A DNA stretch of 64,000 nucleotides from Pelagibacterium xiamenense (GCF_021166475.1 NZ_JAJOYS010000004.1:124001-188000), one strand, 5' to 3'; shown: positions 9,155 to 19,200, counted from the first letter of the stretch. The notes: generated by a model not told the origin, from the letters alone. A program made the numbers and translations.

Positions 9155-10270
9155 ATGGAGCCGATCTGGGCCGTTGGCCTTATGACCGGGACCGTCCTTG
9201 ACGGCAATATCGACGTCGCCATCCTGAAAACCGACGGCGAGACCATATCCGAGTTCGGCGCCTGGACGCTCGCGCCCTACCCCGACGACATCCGAGCGCT
9301 CCTCACCGAAACGCTCGACGCCGCCCGCGCCTGGAATTTCGACGGCCCCGAGCCGGAAATCTTCGCCCGTGCCGAGGAGGCGATTTCGGTCGCTCAGGCC
9401 CACGCGGTGCGCGACCTCGTGCTCTCCTCCGGCCTGACACTCGCCGATATCGGCATCGTCGGATTCCACGGCCAGACCGTGCTCCACCGCGCGCCCACCC
9501 CCAGCCGAATCGGCGACACCCGCCAGCTCGGCAACGGCCAGGTCATGGCCGATATCCTCGGCACCAGGGTCGCCTATGACTTCCGCACCGCCGACGTCCG
9601 CGCCGGCGGTCAGGGCGCACCACTTTCCGCCGCCTATCACGCCGCACTTCTGCGCGACCTTGGTGCAAGCGGAGACACCGCCGTCCTCAATCTCGGCGGC
9701 GTCGCCAACATCACCTGGACGGACGGCCGGGATCGGGTCATCGCGTTCGATACCGGCCCCGCCAACGCCCCCATCAATGACTTCGTCCACGGCCTCGGCC
9801 TGGGTGACATGGACACCGACGGCACGCTGGCGCTTGAGGGGCATGTCGACGAAGCGCGCCTCGCAAAGCTCCTCGAACACCCCTACCTCGCCACGCCTTT
9901 TCCCAAATCCCTCGACCGGTTCGATTTTTCCGCATCGATGGCAGAAGGCTGCTCCCCCGAAGACGGCGCCGCGCTTTTGACCGCCTTCACAACCTCCGCC
10001 GTGGGCCGGGGCCTCGATCTGCTGCCGCGCCGGCCCGAAAAGCTGATCGTCTGCGGCGGCGGCCGGCGCAACCCCGCCATCATGGCCATGCTGCCCGGGC
10101 GCGCGAAGGTTGAGGCGATCCCCGCCGAGGCGGTCGGCTGGCGCGGCGACGCGATCGAAGCGGAATGCTTCGCTTTCCTCGCCGTGCGCGTTCTGCGCGA
10201 CATGCCGATCAGTTTCCCCACCACCACCGGCGTATCCGCCCCGATGCGGGGAGGAAAAATTGCCGCCTGA
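9155..10270 (+). CDS. anmK: Anhydro-N-acetylmuramic acid kinase
   Basis: A 371-aa cytoplasmic kinase that hydrolytically opens and phosphorylates 1,6-anhydro-MurNAc to MurNAc-6-phosphate with ATP. Family marks are the N-terminal [25 protein letters not shown] in the first lobe, the nucleotide-site pattern NLGGVANIT and [15 protein letters not shown], and [14 protein letters not shown] near the C-terminus. Length is normal for AnmK (about 370). Its product is the substrate of MurQ, encoded at 16201-17082 in the same direction. It ends the first rightward unit; the next gene has its own promoter region. Confidence 0.95.
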   Translation: MEPIWAVGLMTGTVLDGNIDVAILKTDGETISEFGAWTLAPYPDDIRALLTETLDAARAWNFDGPEPEIFARAEEAISVAQAHAVRDLVLSSGLTLADIGIVGFHGQTVLHRAPTPSRIGDTRQLGNGQVMADILGTRVAYDFRTADVRAGGQGAPLSAAYHAALLRDLGASGDTAVLNLGGVANITWTDGRDRVIAFDTGPANAPINDFVHGLGLGDMDTDGTLALEGHVDEARLAKLLEHPYLATPFPKSLDRFDFSASMAEGCSPEDGAALLTAFTTSAVGRGLDLLPRRPEKLIVCGGGRRNPAIMAMLPGRAKVEAIPAEAVGWRGDAIEAECFAFLAVRVLRDMPISFPTTTGVSAPMRGGKIAA

Positions 10271-10280
10271 CCCCTATCGG

Positions 10281-10325
10281 GCGCAATCCGCACGGAAACG
10301 GGTTTACAGACCGCTTGGATTGCGC
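10281..10325. repeat. Inverted repeat GCGCAATCC / GGATTGCGC after anmK
   Basis: Nine-base arms at 10281-10289 and 10317-10325 are perfect reverse complements separated by 27 nt. No T-run follows, so a simple intrinsic terminator is unlikely. The right arm overlaps the proposed -35 element of the next operon. It could be a regulatory dyad or an mRNA hairpin; function unknown. Confidence 0.4.
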
Positions 10326-10347
10326 AAAGGTATAGTGGTCTTATATT
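10320..10347 (+). promoter_or_regulatory. Putative promoter of the sugar-importer/murQ operon
   Basis: TTGCGC (10320-10325) and TATATT (10342-10347) are separated by 16 bp and match a housekeeping-type promoter. The -10 element lies between the first two TGGTC repeats, so a bound repressor would block RNA polymerase. The downstream start codon is at 10388. Confidence 0.5.
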
Positions 10348-10362
10348 GGTCTTTAAATGGAC
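10336..10362. promoter_or_regulatory. Three TGGWC direct repeats with 11-bp period
   Basis: TGGTC at 10336, TGGTC at 10347 and TGGAC at 10358 begin exactly 11 bp apart, placing each on nearly the same face of the helix. The second and third units with their spacer match the 6121-6136 site (minus strand) at all but one base. Likely the operator of the GntR/UTRA regulator of this locus. Confidence 0.6.
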
Positions 10363-10387
10363 TTGAAGCGAGGAGTGACAGGAGACG

Positions 10388-11449
<1,062 letters not shown>

Positions 11450-11488
11450 CCCGCGCTGGTGAAAGACGACCCTACAAAGGAGAGGAAT

Positions 11489-12727
11489 ATGACCAAACTC
11501 ATGTTACGGGCCACCATCGGTCTCACCGCCTTGGCGGTCGCCGCTCCGGCCTTCGCCCAGGACATCAGCTTCTGGAGCTGGCGCCAGGAAGACCGCGAGC
11601 AATACGAACAGATCATTGCCGCGTTCGAGGAACAGCACCCCGACATCAACGTCACCTTCGAGCCGTTCGAAGCGCAGAACTACAACACCATTCTCTCGAC
11701 CGCGCTGGCCGGCGATTCCGGCCCGGACGTGATGATGGTGCGCGCCCACGGCGCCTTCGAAACCGTCGCCGCTGGCGGCTATCTGATGCCCCTGACCGAG
11801 GAAACGGTCCCCGGCCTCGGTTCTCTGCCTGAAGCCGCGCTCGCGGCCGAAACGCTGAGTTCGGACGGTCAGGTCTACGCCGTCCCCTTCGCCTCCCAGA
11901 CCATGCTGGTGATCTACAACAAGGACATCTTCGATGAGCTCGGGATCGAGGAACCCTCGACCTGGGACGATCTGATGGCTGTTAGCCAGACAATCGAGGA
12001 CGCCGGCATGTTCGCCTTCGCCAACGGCACGGCGACGGCATGGCAGAACGAGACCATCGTTTCGGCTCTCGGTTCGTCGATCATCGGCAAGGACTTCTAC
12101 AACGACCTCGTCGCCGGAGAGACCGACTTCACCGACCCGCGTTTCGTCGAAGCGCTCGAAGCGGTCCAGGAAGCCTCGCAATATTTCCCCGATGGCTTCG
12201 TCGGTCTCGACTACGCCTCCTCCCAGCAGCTCTTTGCCTCAGGGATGGCGGGCATGTTCGCTGGCGGTTCGTTCGAGATCGCCAATTTCCTGGGCCAGAA
12301 CCCTGACCTCAACCTCGGCGTTTTCCCGGCTCCCGTGGCCGAAGAGGGCGACGAGCACCTAGTGGGGCTCTTCTTCGACGGTGGTTATGCCGGTAATGCC
12401 GACACCGAGCACCCCGAAGCGGTCCAGACCTTCCTGAGCTTTTTGACGACCCCCGAATTCGGCAACATGTTCGCCAACGAGTTGGGCAACATCTCGCCGA
12501 TCCCGGGCGTCGAGTTTGAAAGCGAACTGCTCCAGGAAGTGGCCGAGCTCAACGAAAACTCGATCCCCTACATCATGCTCGTGCATTTCCGCTACGAGGA
12601 ACCCTCGGGCTCGGTGCTGCTGCAGGCCGAAGTCCAACGCATGCTCGCGGGCGAAACGACGCCGGAAGCCGCGGCCCAGGCCGTCACCGACGGCATCGCC
12701 ACCTATTACGAGCCGTTCCAGAACTAG
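11489..12727 (+). CDS. Sugar-binding periplasmic protein (SBP_bac_1)
   Basis: A 412-aa extracellular solute-binding protein. It has a signal peptide (LRATIGLTALAVAAPAFAQ) followed by DISFWSWRQEDREQYEQII, typical of CUT1 binding proteins that begin with a beta strand and a helix. The ATG at 11489 is chosen because AAGGAGAGG lies 4-11 bases upstream and the signal peptide starts there; a GTG-initiated frame from 11459 lacks such support. It is acidic and has no lipobox. It feeds the permeases at 12836-14622. A hairpin follows the gene, as is common behind highly expressed binding-protein genes. Confidence 0.92.
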   Translation: MTKLMLRATIGLTALAVAAPAFAQDISFWSWRQEDREQYEQIIAAFEEQHPDINVTFEPFEAQNYNTILSTALAGDSGPDVMMVRAHGAFETVAAGGYLMPLTEETVPGLGSLPEAALAAETLSSDGQVYAVPFASQTMLVIYNKDIFDELGIEEPSTWDDLMAVSQTIEDAGMFAFANGTATAWQNETIVSALGSSIIGKDFYNDLVAGETDFTDPRFVEALEAVQEASQYFPDGFVGLDYASSQQLFASGMAGMFAGGSFEIANFLGQNPDLNLGVFPAPVAEEGDEHLVGLFFDGGYAGNADTEHPEAVQTFLSFLTTPEFGNMFANELGNISPIPGVEFESELLQEVAELNENSIPYIMLVHFRYEEPSGSVLLQAEVQRMLAGETTPEAAAQAVTDGIATYYEPFQN

Positions 12728-12738
12728 ACGCACCATTC

Positions 12739-12761
12739 GGTCCGGGCCTCGCGCCCGGACC
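12739..12761 (+). terminator. Intra-operon hairpin behind the binding-protein gene
   Basis: GGTCCGGGC (12739-12747) pairs with GCCCGGACC (12753-12761) around a 5-nt loop. There is no T-run, so it is more likely an mRNA-stabilising or partial-termination structure that keeps the binding protein in excess over the permeases. Confidence 0.6.
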
Positions 12762-12835
12762 ATCCCCCGCTTACCCCGGCAGCCTTTCTCGGGCCGCCGC
12801 GATAAGCTGGTTTGAGAACCGAGCAAGGGAAGCCC

Positions 12836-13756
12836 ATGCCGCGATTGCGCCTCACCGGACGAGGTCTCTGGATCACCGCCCTGATCGTACCGCCGCTCGC
12901 GGTCATGGTGACCTTCGTCGCCTATCCGATCCTTTCGGCCCTCGCCTATGCCTTTTATGACTGGCAGGGCCTTCAGCGTGGCGATTTCGTCGGGCTCGCC
13001 AATTTCCACGAAGTGCTCTTTACCGAACCGTTTGCGACCTGGACGCGCAATGCGTTCGTCCACAACGTGATCGTCTTCTTCTCGCTAATGGTCATTCAGA
13101 ACGGCTTCGGCTTCATCCTCGCCTATGCCCTCTGGCGCGAACTGCCCGGCGCCGCCTTCCACCGCGTCGCGGTGTTCCTGCCGGTGGTGCTCTCGACCGT
13201 CATCATCGGCTTTCTCTGGAAGCTCTTCTTCCACCCGCTCTTCGGCCCGGTGAACCAGATCTTTCGCGGGCTCGGCCTCGACTTTCTCGCCCAGCCCTGG
13301 CTCGGGCAGTCCTCGACCGCGCTCGCATCGCTTATTTTCGTCAACGCCTGGGCCTGGGTGGGCTTCCCGACCCTCGTCTTCCTCGCAGGCATGCAGCGCA
13401 TTCCCGGCGAAATCCTCGATGCTGCGCGCATGGAAACCGATAGCGAATGGGTCGTGATCAAAAAGATCGTCTGGCCGCTCGTCGCCCCGAGCGCGACGGT
13501 GGTCTTCATCCTCTTGTTCATCGGCTCGTTCAACTGGTTCGAATTGCCCTACATCATGGTCGGGCTCGACGGCTCGCCCTTCGGCTCGACCGACGTCCTG
13601 GGGCTCTATTTCTACAGAACCGCCTTCGGCAACCAGTCCGCCGGCGTCCAGGATTTCGGCCGCGGATCGGCGCTCGCCGTCATCACCTTCCTCTTCATCG
13701 CCATCGTCGCCGCCTTCTGGACCGTGCGGCTGCGCAAGCGGGAGATCCAGCTATGA
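12836..13756 (+). CDS. Sugar ABC importer permease, MalF/UgpA type
   Basis: A 306-aa permease with six membrane segments, the first being LWITALIVPPLAVMVTFVAY. The EAA loop is near EILDAARMETDSEWVVIKKIVWPL. The ATG at 12836 is chosen over a TTG at 12812 because AAGGGA sits 6 bases upstream. It overlaps the partner permease by 4 bp (ATGA) and forms half of the channel of the amino-sugar importer. Confidence 0.9.
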   Translation: MPRLRLTGRGLWITALIVPPLAVMVTFVAYPILSALAYAFYDWQGLQRGDFVGLANFHEVLFTEPFATWTRNAFVHNVIVFFSLMVIQNGFGFILAYALWRELPGAAFHRVAVFLPVVLSTVIIGFLWKLFFHPLFGPVNQIFRGLGLDFLAQPWLGQSSTALASLIFVNAWAWVGFPTLVFLAGMQRIPGEILDAARMETDSEWVVIKKIVWPLVAPSATVVFILLFIGSFNWFELPYIMVGLDGSPFGSTDVLGLYFYRTAFGNQSAGVQDFGRGSALAVITFLFIAIVAAFWTVRLRKREIQL

Positions 13757-14622
13757 CCGCGACATCCGCCAAGGCGATGACCTACGACAACAAGGGCATA
13801 TTGAGCACGCTCGGCCGCGACGGGCTCCTTCAGGTCATCCTGATAGCGAACACCGTCCTGATGCTGTTCCCGGTCGTCATCATGGTCTTCTCGGGCTTCA
13901 AGTCCAACATGGAGATCTTCAACAACCCCTTCGCGGTCCCCGATTTCGCGAACCTTTCGAACTACATCGACGTCTGGACCCAGACCAATTTCGTCCGCTA
14001 CCTCTTCAATTCGGTTTTCGTCACGGGCTTCTCGCTGCTTCTGATCCTGGTGCTGGGCACGATGGCCGCCTACGCCATCGCGCGATATGAGTTCTTCGGC
14101 GCAAGCTTCCTGCTGTTGTTTTTCATCGCGGGGCTCACCCTGCCCCTGAAACTCGCGATCATCCCGCTCTTCATACTCTTCCGTGACCTCGGCATACTCA
14201 ATTCCTATTGGGCGCTGATCGCCGTCTATGTCGCGATGGGCCTGCCCTCGACGGTCTTCATCATGACCGGCTTCATCCGCTCGCTGCCGCGCGAATTGGA
14301 GGACGCTGCGCGTATGGACGGCGCAAGCGAACTTCGCATTATGTGGTCGGTCATGCTGCCCCTGACCCGGCCGGCAATGATCATATCCGCGATCCACAAC
14401 CTTGTGCCGATCTGGAACGACTTCTTCTTCCCCCTCGTCTTCATCCAGAACGACGCGCTCAAAACCCTGCCGCAGGGCCTCACATCCTTCATGGGCGAAT
14501 ACACCACCGATTGGGGAGTGATGTTCGCCGGCCTGACATTGGCCGCAGCGCCGATCACCGTGGTTTACGTCATCCTTTCGCGCCAGTTCATCAACGGCAT
14601 GACCTCCGGGGCGCTCAAATAA
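13753..14622 (+). CDS. Sugar ABC importer permease, MalG/UgpE type
   Basis: A 289-aa permease with six predicted helices, the FSGFKSNMEIFNNPFAVP loop after the first helix, and the EAA motif ELEDAARMDGASELRIMWSVMLP. It starts inside the stop of the upstream permease, and its own stop overlaps the nanE start by one base (TAATG). It belongs to the second rightward operon and completes the CUT1 importer. Confidence 0.9.
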   Translation: MTATSAKAMTYDNKGILSTLGRDGLLQVILIANTVLMLFPVVIMVFSGFKSNMEIFNNPFAVPDFANLSNYIDVWTQTNFVRYLFNSVFVTGFSLLLILVLGTMAAYAIARYEFFGASFLLLFFIAGLTLPLKLAIIPLFILFRDLGILNSYWALIAVYVAMGLPSTVFIMTGFIRSLPRELEDAARMDGASELRIMWSVMLPLTRPAMIISAIHNLVPIWNDFFFPLVFIQNDALKTLPQGLTSFMGEYTTDWGVMFAGLTLAAAPITVVYVILSRQFINGMTSGALK

Positions 14623-15290
14623 TGCGCGGCGAACTCCCCAAGGGCGGCCTGATCGTCTCGTGCCAGGCGCGCACCGACAATCCCCTGCACGGCCCGGCCT
14701 TCATGGGCGCCATGGCGCTCGCCGCCGCCCAGGGTGGCGCATGCGCCATTCGCGCCAACGGCCCCGCCGACATCACCGCGGTCGCCGGCGCCGGCCTGCC
14801 CGTCATCGGCATCAACAAGGTCTTTTCCGAGCGGTTTCCCGTCTACATCACCCCCAGCTTTGAAAGCGCAGTCGCCCTGGCCGAGGCCGGGGCGGACATC
14901 ATCGCGCTCGATTGCACCCCCCGCCCGCGCGATGGCGAGCCTGCCGCAACCCTCGTCGCGCGCATAAAAGCCGAGCTCGGCCTGCCCGTTTTCGCGGACA
15001 TCTCGACGCTCGAGGAGGGCCTCGCCGCCGAGCAGATGGGCGCCGACTACGTTGCCTCAACGCTTTCGGGCTATACCGGGACCCGGCCCAGGCCGGAAAC
15101 GCCCGATTTGACCCTTATCGAGGCGCTGGCCCGGAAGGTTTCTGTGCCGGTTATCGCCGAGGGACGCTACAACACGCCCGAACTCGCCCGCGCGGCCCTT
15201 GACGCGGGCGCCCACGCGGTTGTCGTGGGTACGATGATCACCAACCCGCGCGAGATCACGCGGGCCTTCGCGCAGCGGATAGCCCAATGA
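14622..15290 (+). CDS. nanE: N-acetylmannosamine-6-phosphate 2-epimerase
   Basis: A 222-aa TIM-barrel enzyme that interconverts ManNAc-6-P and GlcNAc-6-P. Family patterns include IVSCQARTDNPLHGP at the N-terminus, ANGPADI, the ALDCTPRPR strand, FADISTLEEG, GADYVASTLSGYT, and the C-terminal VIAEGRYNTPE and AVVVGTMITNP phosphate-binding strands. Length is normal. Its presence in a MurNAc operon is notable: MurQ already yields GlcNAc-6-P, so NanE suggests that ManNAc or sialate-derived sugars also enter here. It is coupled by overlap to the permease before it and the kinase after it. Confidence 0.93.
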   Translation: MRGELPKGGLIVSCQARTDNPLHGPAFMGAMALAAAQGGACAIRANGPADITAVAGAGLPVIGINKVFSERFPVYITPSFESAVALAEAGADIIALDCTPRPRDGEPAATLVARIKAELGLPVFADISTLEEGLAAEQMGADYVASTLSGYTGTRPRPETPDLTLIEALARKVSVPVIAEGRYNTPELARAALDAGAHAVVVGTMITNPREITRAFAQRIAQ

Positions 15291-16204
15291 CTTCACACTA
15301 TCTTGGCATCGACATCGGCGGCATGGCCTCGCGCTGGGCCGTCGCGGGCCCCGACGGCACCATCGTCGCGCGTGGGGAAGCGCGTGGCGCCACCGGGCAT
15401 CTGTTCAACCCCAAGGCCCGCGCCGATTTTGCCGCAACGATCGGACAAATCGCCGGCATCGCCGGCCGCACGCCGATCGCGCGCGCGTTCGCCGGCGTGA
15501 CCGGCCTCGGACCCATGGCTTATCCCGACGCCCGGGACATCATCGGCGCGGCCTTCGGCGTTTCACCCGGCACGGTCGATGTGTCCGACGATATGGAACT
15601 CGCCTTCCGCGCGGTCTTCGAACCCGGCACCGGCCACATCGTTTCGGCCGGCACCGGCTCGATCGGTTTGCACATCACCGCGGACGGCCGCACCGTACGC
15701 GTCGGCGGGCGCGGCATCCTGATCGACGACGGCGGATCGGGCGCGTGGATCGCCTTAAGAGCACTCAACGCCGTCTACCGGCGCATCGACACGACCGGCG
15801 ACGCGGCGGAAGCCAGCGTCCTCGCCGAGGAGCTTTTCGATGCCATCGGCGGCCAGAGCTGGGATGACGTCCGCGCCTATGTCTACGCCGGCGACCGCGG
15901 CAGGATCGGCGCCCTTGCGGTGCCCGTCGCCCGCGCTGCCGACAGGGGCGACCCCATCGCCGCCGGCATTCTCGCGGACGCCGCGCAGGAGCTCGCACGG
16001 CTCGGCCGCGCGCTTGTGGGCCGCACCGCGCATCTGCCCATCGCTTTTGTCGGCGGCGTGCTTTCGCTCAATCAGACCATCAAGCCCGCACTCCGCGATG
16101 CGCTTGCGGACTTCGACGTCACCTTCCCCAAAGCCGACGCCGCCGGCGCGGCTGCCGACATCGCCCGCCAGCGGGCGCAAAACGACCAGGACAAAGCCTC
16201 ATGA
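15287..16204 (+). CDS. BadF/BadG-type ATPase, probable N-acetyl amino-sugar kinase
   Basis: A 305-aa ASKHA-fold kinase. It has phosphate-1 motif GIDIGGMASRWAV, GVTGLGPM, phosphate-2/adenosine patterns SAGTGSIG and DDGGSGAWIA, and a late FVGGVL. This BadF/BadG/BcrA/BcrD group includes GlcNAc kinases (NAGK) and MurNAc/GlcNAc kinases. Between nanE and murQ, coupled to both by 4-bp overlaps, it most likely phosphorylates imported MurNAc, GlcNAc or ManNAc at O6. AnmK covers only the anhydro form, so a kinase for free MurNAc would be needed if the importer brings it in. Confidence 0.85.
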   Translation: MTSHYLGIDIGGMASRWAVAGPDGTIVARGEARGATGHLFNPKARADFAATIGQIAGIAGRTPIARAFAGVTGLGPMAYPDARDIIGAAFGVSPGTVDVSDDMELAFRAVFEPGTGHIVSAGTGSIGLHITADGRTVRVGGRGILIDDGGSGAWIALRALNAVYRRIDTTGDAAEASVLAEELFDAIGGQSWDDVRAYVYAGDRGRIGALAVPVARAADRGDPIAAGILADAAQELARLGRALVGRTAHLPIAFVGGVLSLNQTIKPALRDALADFDVTFPKADAAGAAADIARQRAQNDQDKAS

Positions 16205-17082
16205 CGAGCACCGAAACCGCCTCGCGCCGCTACGCCACCATCGAGGACTGGTCGTCGACCGAAATCGTCGAGGGCATCGTCGAAGGCCAGTTCTCCGCCA
16301 TCGCGGCGGTGCAATCGGCGCGCGCAGCCATCGCCGAGGTGATCGACCGGGCGGCCCAGCGTCTCGAAGCCGGTGGGCGGCTCATCTATCTCGGCGCCGG
16401 CACGTCGGGCCGGATCGCCACCCAGGACGCCTCCGAGCTGCCCCCCACCTTCTCCTGGCCCTACGAACGCGCCGTCTCGCTGATGGCAGGGGGCGACAGT
16501 GCCTTCACCCAGGCCGCCGAGGGCGCCGAGGACAGCGAGCAACAGGCCGTCGACGCCCTCGAAAGGCTGGGCGTAAATGACCTGGACGTCGTCCTCGGCA
16601 TCGCCGCCTCCGGGCGCACCCCTTTCGCCATCGCCGGTCTTGTTCATGCGCGCGAAAAAGGCGCGCTCACCGTCGGTATCTACAACAATCCCGAAGGCCG
16701 GATCGGCGCGGTCTGCGAACTGCCCATCCTGCTCGATACCGGTCCCGAATTCCTCGCCGGGTCGACGCGCATGAAGGCCGGCACGGCGCAAAAGGCCGCG
16801 CTCAACTGCATCTCGACCGGCGTGATGATGAAGCTCGGCTTCGTCTATCGCGGCCTGATGGTCGAAATGCGTGCAACCAACGCCAAACTGCGCGAACGCG
16901 CCGTGCGCATGGTCGCCCAGATCGCGCAAACGGACGCCGACGCCGCCCGCGCCACGCTCGAAACAGCCGACGGCTCGATCAAGCTCGCAAGCCTGATGCT
17001 CGCCAGATCGCTCGACCGCAACGCGGCCCAGGCACGGCTCGATGCCGCCAAAGGCAATCTGCGCCGCGCGATGGAAGGCTGA
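16201..17082 (+). CDS. murQ: N-acetylmuramic acid 6-phosphate etherase
   Basis: A 293-aa SIS-domain etherase that removes D-lactate from MurNAc-6-P to give GlcNAc-6-P. Diagnostic patterns are LIYLGAGTSGRIATQDASELPPTF (phosphosugar loop plus catalytic Glu region), GIAASGRTPF, and FLAGSTRMKAGTAQK toward the C-terminus. It is the final gene of the operon and uses the product of AnmK and of the preceding kinase. Only 4 bp separate its stop from that of the convergent dehydrogenase gene. nagA and nagB are not in the window, so later steps must be encoded elsewhere. Confidence 0.95.
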   Translation: MTSTETASRRYATIEDWSSTEIVEGIVEGQFSAIAAVQSARAAIAEVIDRAAQRLEAGGRLIYLGAGTSGRIATQDASELPPTFSWPYERAVSLMAGGDSAFTQAAEGAEDSEQQAVDALERLGVNDLDVVLGIAASGRTPFAIAGLVHAREKGALTVGIYNNPEGRIGAVCELPILLDTGPEFLAGSTRMKAGTAQKAALNCISTGVMMKLGFVYRGLMVEMRATNAKLRERAVRMVAQIAQTDADAARATLETADGSIKLASLMLARSLDRNAAQARLDAAKGNLRRAMEG

Positions 17083-17086
17083 CAGG

Positions 17087-18079
17087 TCAGCCCGTCACCG
17101 CAACCGCAGCGCCGGATTTAACCGAAGCCGCCGCCGCCTCGGCAATGGCCAGCGCATTGACGCCGTCGGTCACTGAAACCGGCACCTCGGCCTCCCCGAG
17201 CGCGGCAGCGACGAAGCCCGACCACTCGGCGACATAGGCGCGCGCATAACGTTCGAGGAAAAAATGCTCGGGCCTGGCGCCGATGACCCCAGCCGCCAAC
17301 GCGCGCGCAACCGTCGTTTCGTTGACATTGCCGACCGCCAGCAGCCCCTCGGACCCCAGAAGCTCGACCCGCTGGTCGTAGCCATAGGCCGCGCGGCGGC
17401 TGTTCTTGATGACTGCGATGCGCCCGTCGGCGAAATGAAGCGTCGTCACAGCGGTATCGACGTCGCCCAGCGCGCCGATCTCCGGGTCGACTAGGCTCGC
17501 CCCCACCGCCGAAACCCGCTCGGGCACCGCGCCGAAAATCCAGCACGCAACGTCGAAATCGTGGATCGCCATGTCGCGGAATAGCCCGCCCGAGACCTTC
17601 ACATAGCTCGGCGGCGGCGGGGCCGGGTCGAATGAGGTTACGGCCAGAAGTTCGCCCTTGCCGATCTCACCGGCGTCGAACCCCGCCTTGAGTGCCTTGA
17701 AATTGGGATCGAACCGGCGGTTGAAGCCCAGCATGATCGGTCGTTTTGCATCGCGCGTCGCCGCCTGGCACGCAAGTGCCCGCTCCAAACTCAGATCGAT
17801 CGGCTTTTCGCACAGCACCGCCTTGCCCGCGGCAGCGGCCTTTTCGATGAGATCGGCATGGGTATCGGTCGACGTCGCGATCAGGACCGCGTCGATCGTA
17901 TCGTCGGCGATGATCTCCTCTGTCGTCCGCACCGCGGCGTCGTAGCGCCCCGCCAGCGCACCCGCGGCATCGGGAACGAAATCCGACACGGCGACCAGCG
18001 TGCTGCGCGCGTCGAGATGGATGTTTTTTGCGTGCACCTGACCGATACGGCCCGCGCCCAAGAGACCAACGCGCAGCAT
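17087..18079 (-). CDS. Gfo/Idh/MocA oxidoreductase, inositol 2-dehydrogenase-like
   Basis: A 330-aa NAD-dependent sugar/inositol dehydrogenase. It has the N-terminal Rossmann motif GLLGAGRIGQVHA, the EKP signature LCEKPIDL (about residue 90-97), and the substrate-domain patterns NRRFDPNF and FRDMAIHDFDVACW, whose DxxxH-type region carries the catalytic Lys/His/Asp set of the family. Overall similarity is to rhizobial IolG (about 330 aa). The start at 18079 fits the Rossmann fold; a longer frame adds only an Arg/Cys-rich lead. It lies 77 bp downstream of the LacI regulator in the same direction. The real substrate may be a sugar acid linked to the pectin genes rather than myo-inositol. Confidence 0.82.
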   Translation of the reverse strand: MLRVGLLGAGRIGQVHAKNIHLDARSTLVAVSDFVPDAAGALAGRYDAAVRTTEEIIADDTIDAVLIATSTDTHADLIEKAAAAGKAVLCEKPIDLSLERALACQAATRDAKRPIMLGFNRRFDPNFKALKAGFDAGEIGKGELLAVTSFDPAPPPPSYVKVSGGLFRDMAIHDFDVACWIFGAVPERVSAVGASLVDPEIGALGDVDTAVTTLHFADGRIAVIKNSRRAAYGYDQRVELLGSEGLLAVGNVNETTVARALAAGVIGARPEHFFLERYARAYVAEWSGFVAAALGEAEVPVSVTDGVNALAIAEAAAASVKSGAAVAVTG

Positions 18080-18156
18080 TCCAGATAGCCTTTCTGTTTC
18101 GAATAAAGTCCTCGCAGAACGCCTATTCCAAAATTGCCTGAGACAGCAAGCGGATT

Positions 18157-19200
18157 TTACGCGCCTGCTGGCCGCCCCACCGAAGCGCGCTCGACAAGCC
18201 CGCATGCAAGCTCGATTCGCCGCGCCGGCGCGGAAAAGCCTACCATCTGATCGCGCAGAAGATCGAGCGCCGCCGCCCCGATCTCGCGCATGGGGATGTG
18301 GATCGTCGTCAGCGGCGGGGTATGAAACGCCGCCTGCGGCAGGTCGTCCATCCCCATCACCGAGACCGCCTCCGGCACCGCGACGCCGCGCGAGGAGAGC
18401 CCCATCGCCGCTCCCACCGCAAGGCTGTCGCCCGCCGCGAGCACGGCGGAAAAATCGAGCCCTTGCCTGTCGAGCCGCGCCGCGATGGCCTCGGCGGCCA
18501 GTTCGGGCAGCCAGTCGTCCACTTCAACCACAAGCTCGGCAAGCTCGGCATCCGGACCCATCGCATCGCGCCAGCCCTCGAACCGCCGCTCGATCGTGCG
18601 CCGCCCCCGCCGCATGAGAAACAGGATCCGCTCGTGCCCCAGCCGCCGCAGATATTCCGTGCCCATCGCCGCCGCCGCCCGGTTGCACGGCGCGACGCTC
18701 GAAAGCCGCATGAACGGATCGTCGCCATTGACAAGCACAACGGGCTTGGCGAAATCCCGTGTGGGCGCCAGCATCTCCTCGTCATCGAGCGTCAGGAACA
18801 AGAGCCCGGCAATCGCCTCATCCTCTAGCGCCTCCTCGAGCAGCATCCGCTCCTCGTCGGCGCTCGAAACCGGCCGGGTGACGACTTCCAGCCCCAACAC
18901 CGCCGCGCGCTCGCGCACGCCTTCGAGGACGTGCGCGGTGAACTGGTTGCGCACATAGTCGATCATCGCCGCGCTGCTCGCCGCGATGATGACCTTCTGC
19001 CCGGCCACCGCACCGGGCATGGCGTAGTTGTATTCCCGCGCCGCCTCGAGCACCCGTTCGCGGATTTCCGGCCGCACGCCTTTTTCGTGCGCGAGGGCCC
19101 GTGACACCGTGCTGACCGACACCTCGCACCGCTTTGCAAGATCCACCAGCCGCACCCGCCGGCTGATCTTTCCCCGTTTATCAGTCTTCTCCACGCGCAT
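18157..19200 (-). CDS. LacI-family transcriptional repressor
   Basis: A 347-aa regulator from the Met at 19200. The helix-turn-helix (RLVDLAKRCEVSVSTVSRAL) and hinge are followed by a periplasmic-binding-protein-like sensor domain ending in VMGMDDLP and IHIPMREIGAAALDLL. A longer frame reaches 19251, but that would place the 12-bp palindrome GATTGCGCAATC at the start codon, so the start at 19200 is preferred although its upstream GGGAG lies very close. It is divergent from the GH105-kduI operon and is the likely substrate-responsive repressor of the pectin genes and of itself. Confidence 0.88.
   Translation of the reverse strand: MRVEKTDKRGKISRRVRLVDLAKRCEVSVSTVSRALAHEKGVRPEIRERVLEAAREYNYAMPGAVAGQKVIIAASSAAMIDYVRNQFTAHVLEGVRERAAVLGLEVVTRPVSSADEERMLLEEALEDEAIAGLLFLTLDDEEMLAPTRDFAKPVVLVNGDDPFMRLSSVAPCNRAAAAMGTEYLRRLGHERILFLMRRGRRTIERRFEGWRDAMGPDAELAELVVEVDDWLPELAAEAIAARLDRQGLDFSAVLAAGDSLAVGAAMGLSSRGVAVPEAVSVMGMDDLPQAAFHTPPLTTIHIPMREIGAAALDLLRDQMVGFSAPARRIELACGLVERASVGRPAGA

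Noticed and set aside
7090-9246. 718-codon open frame on the minus strand across the importer ATPase, serine hydrolase and anmK
   Set aside because: It is antisense to clearly conserved genes, has no recognisable domain, and such frames arise routinely opposite high-GC codons.
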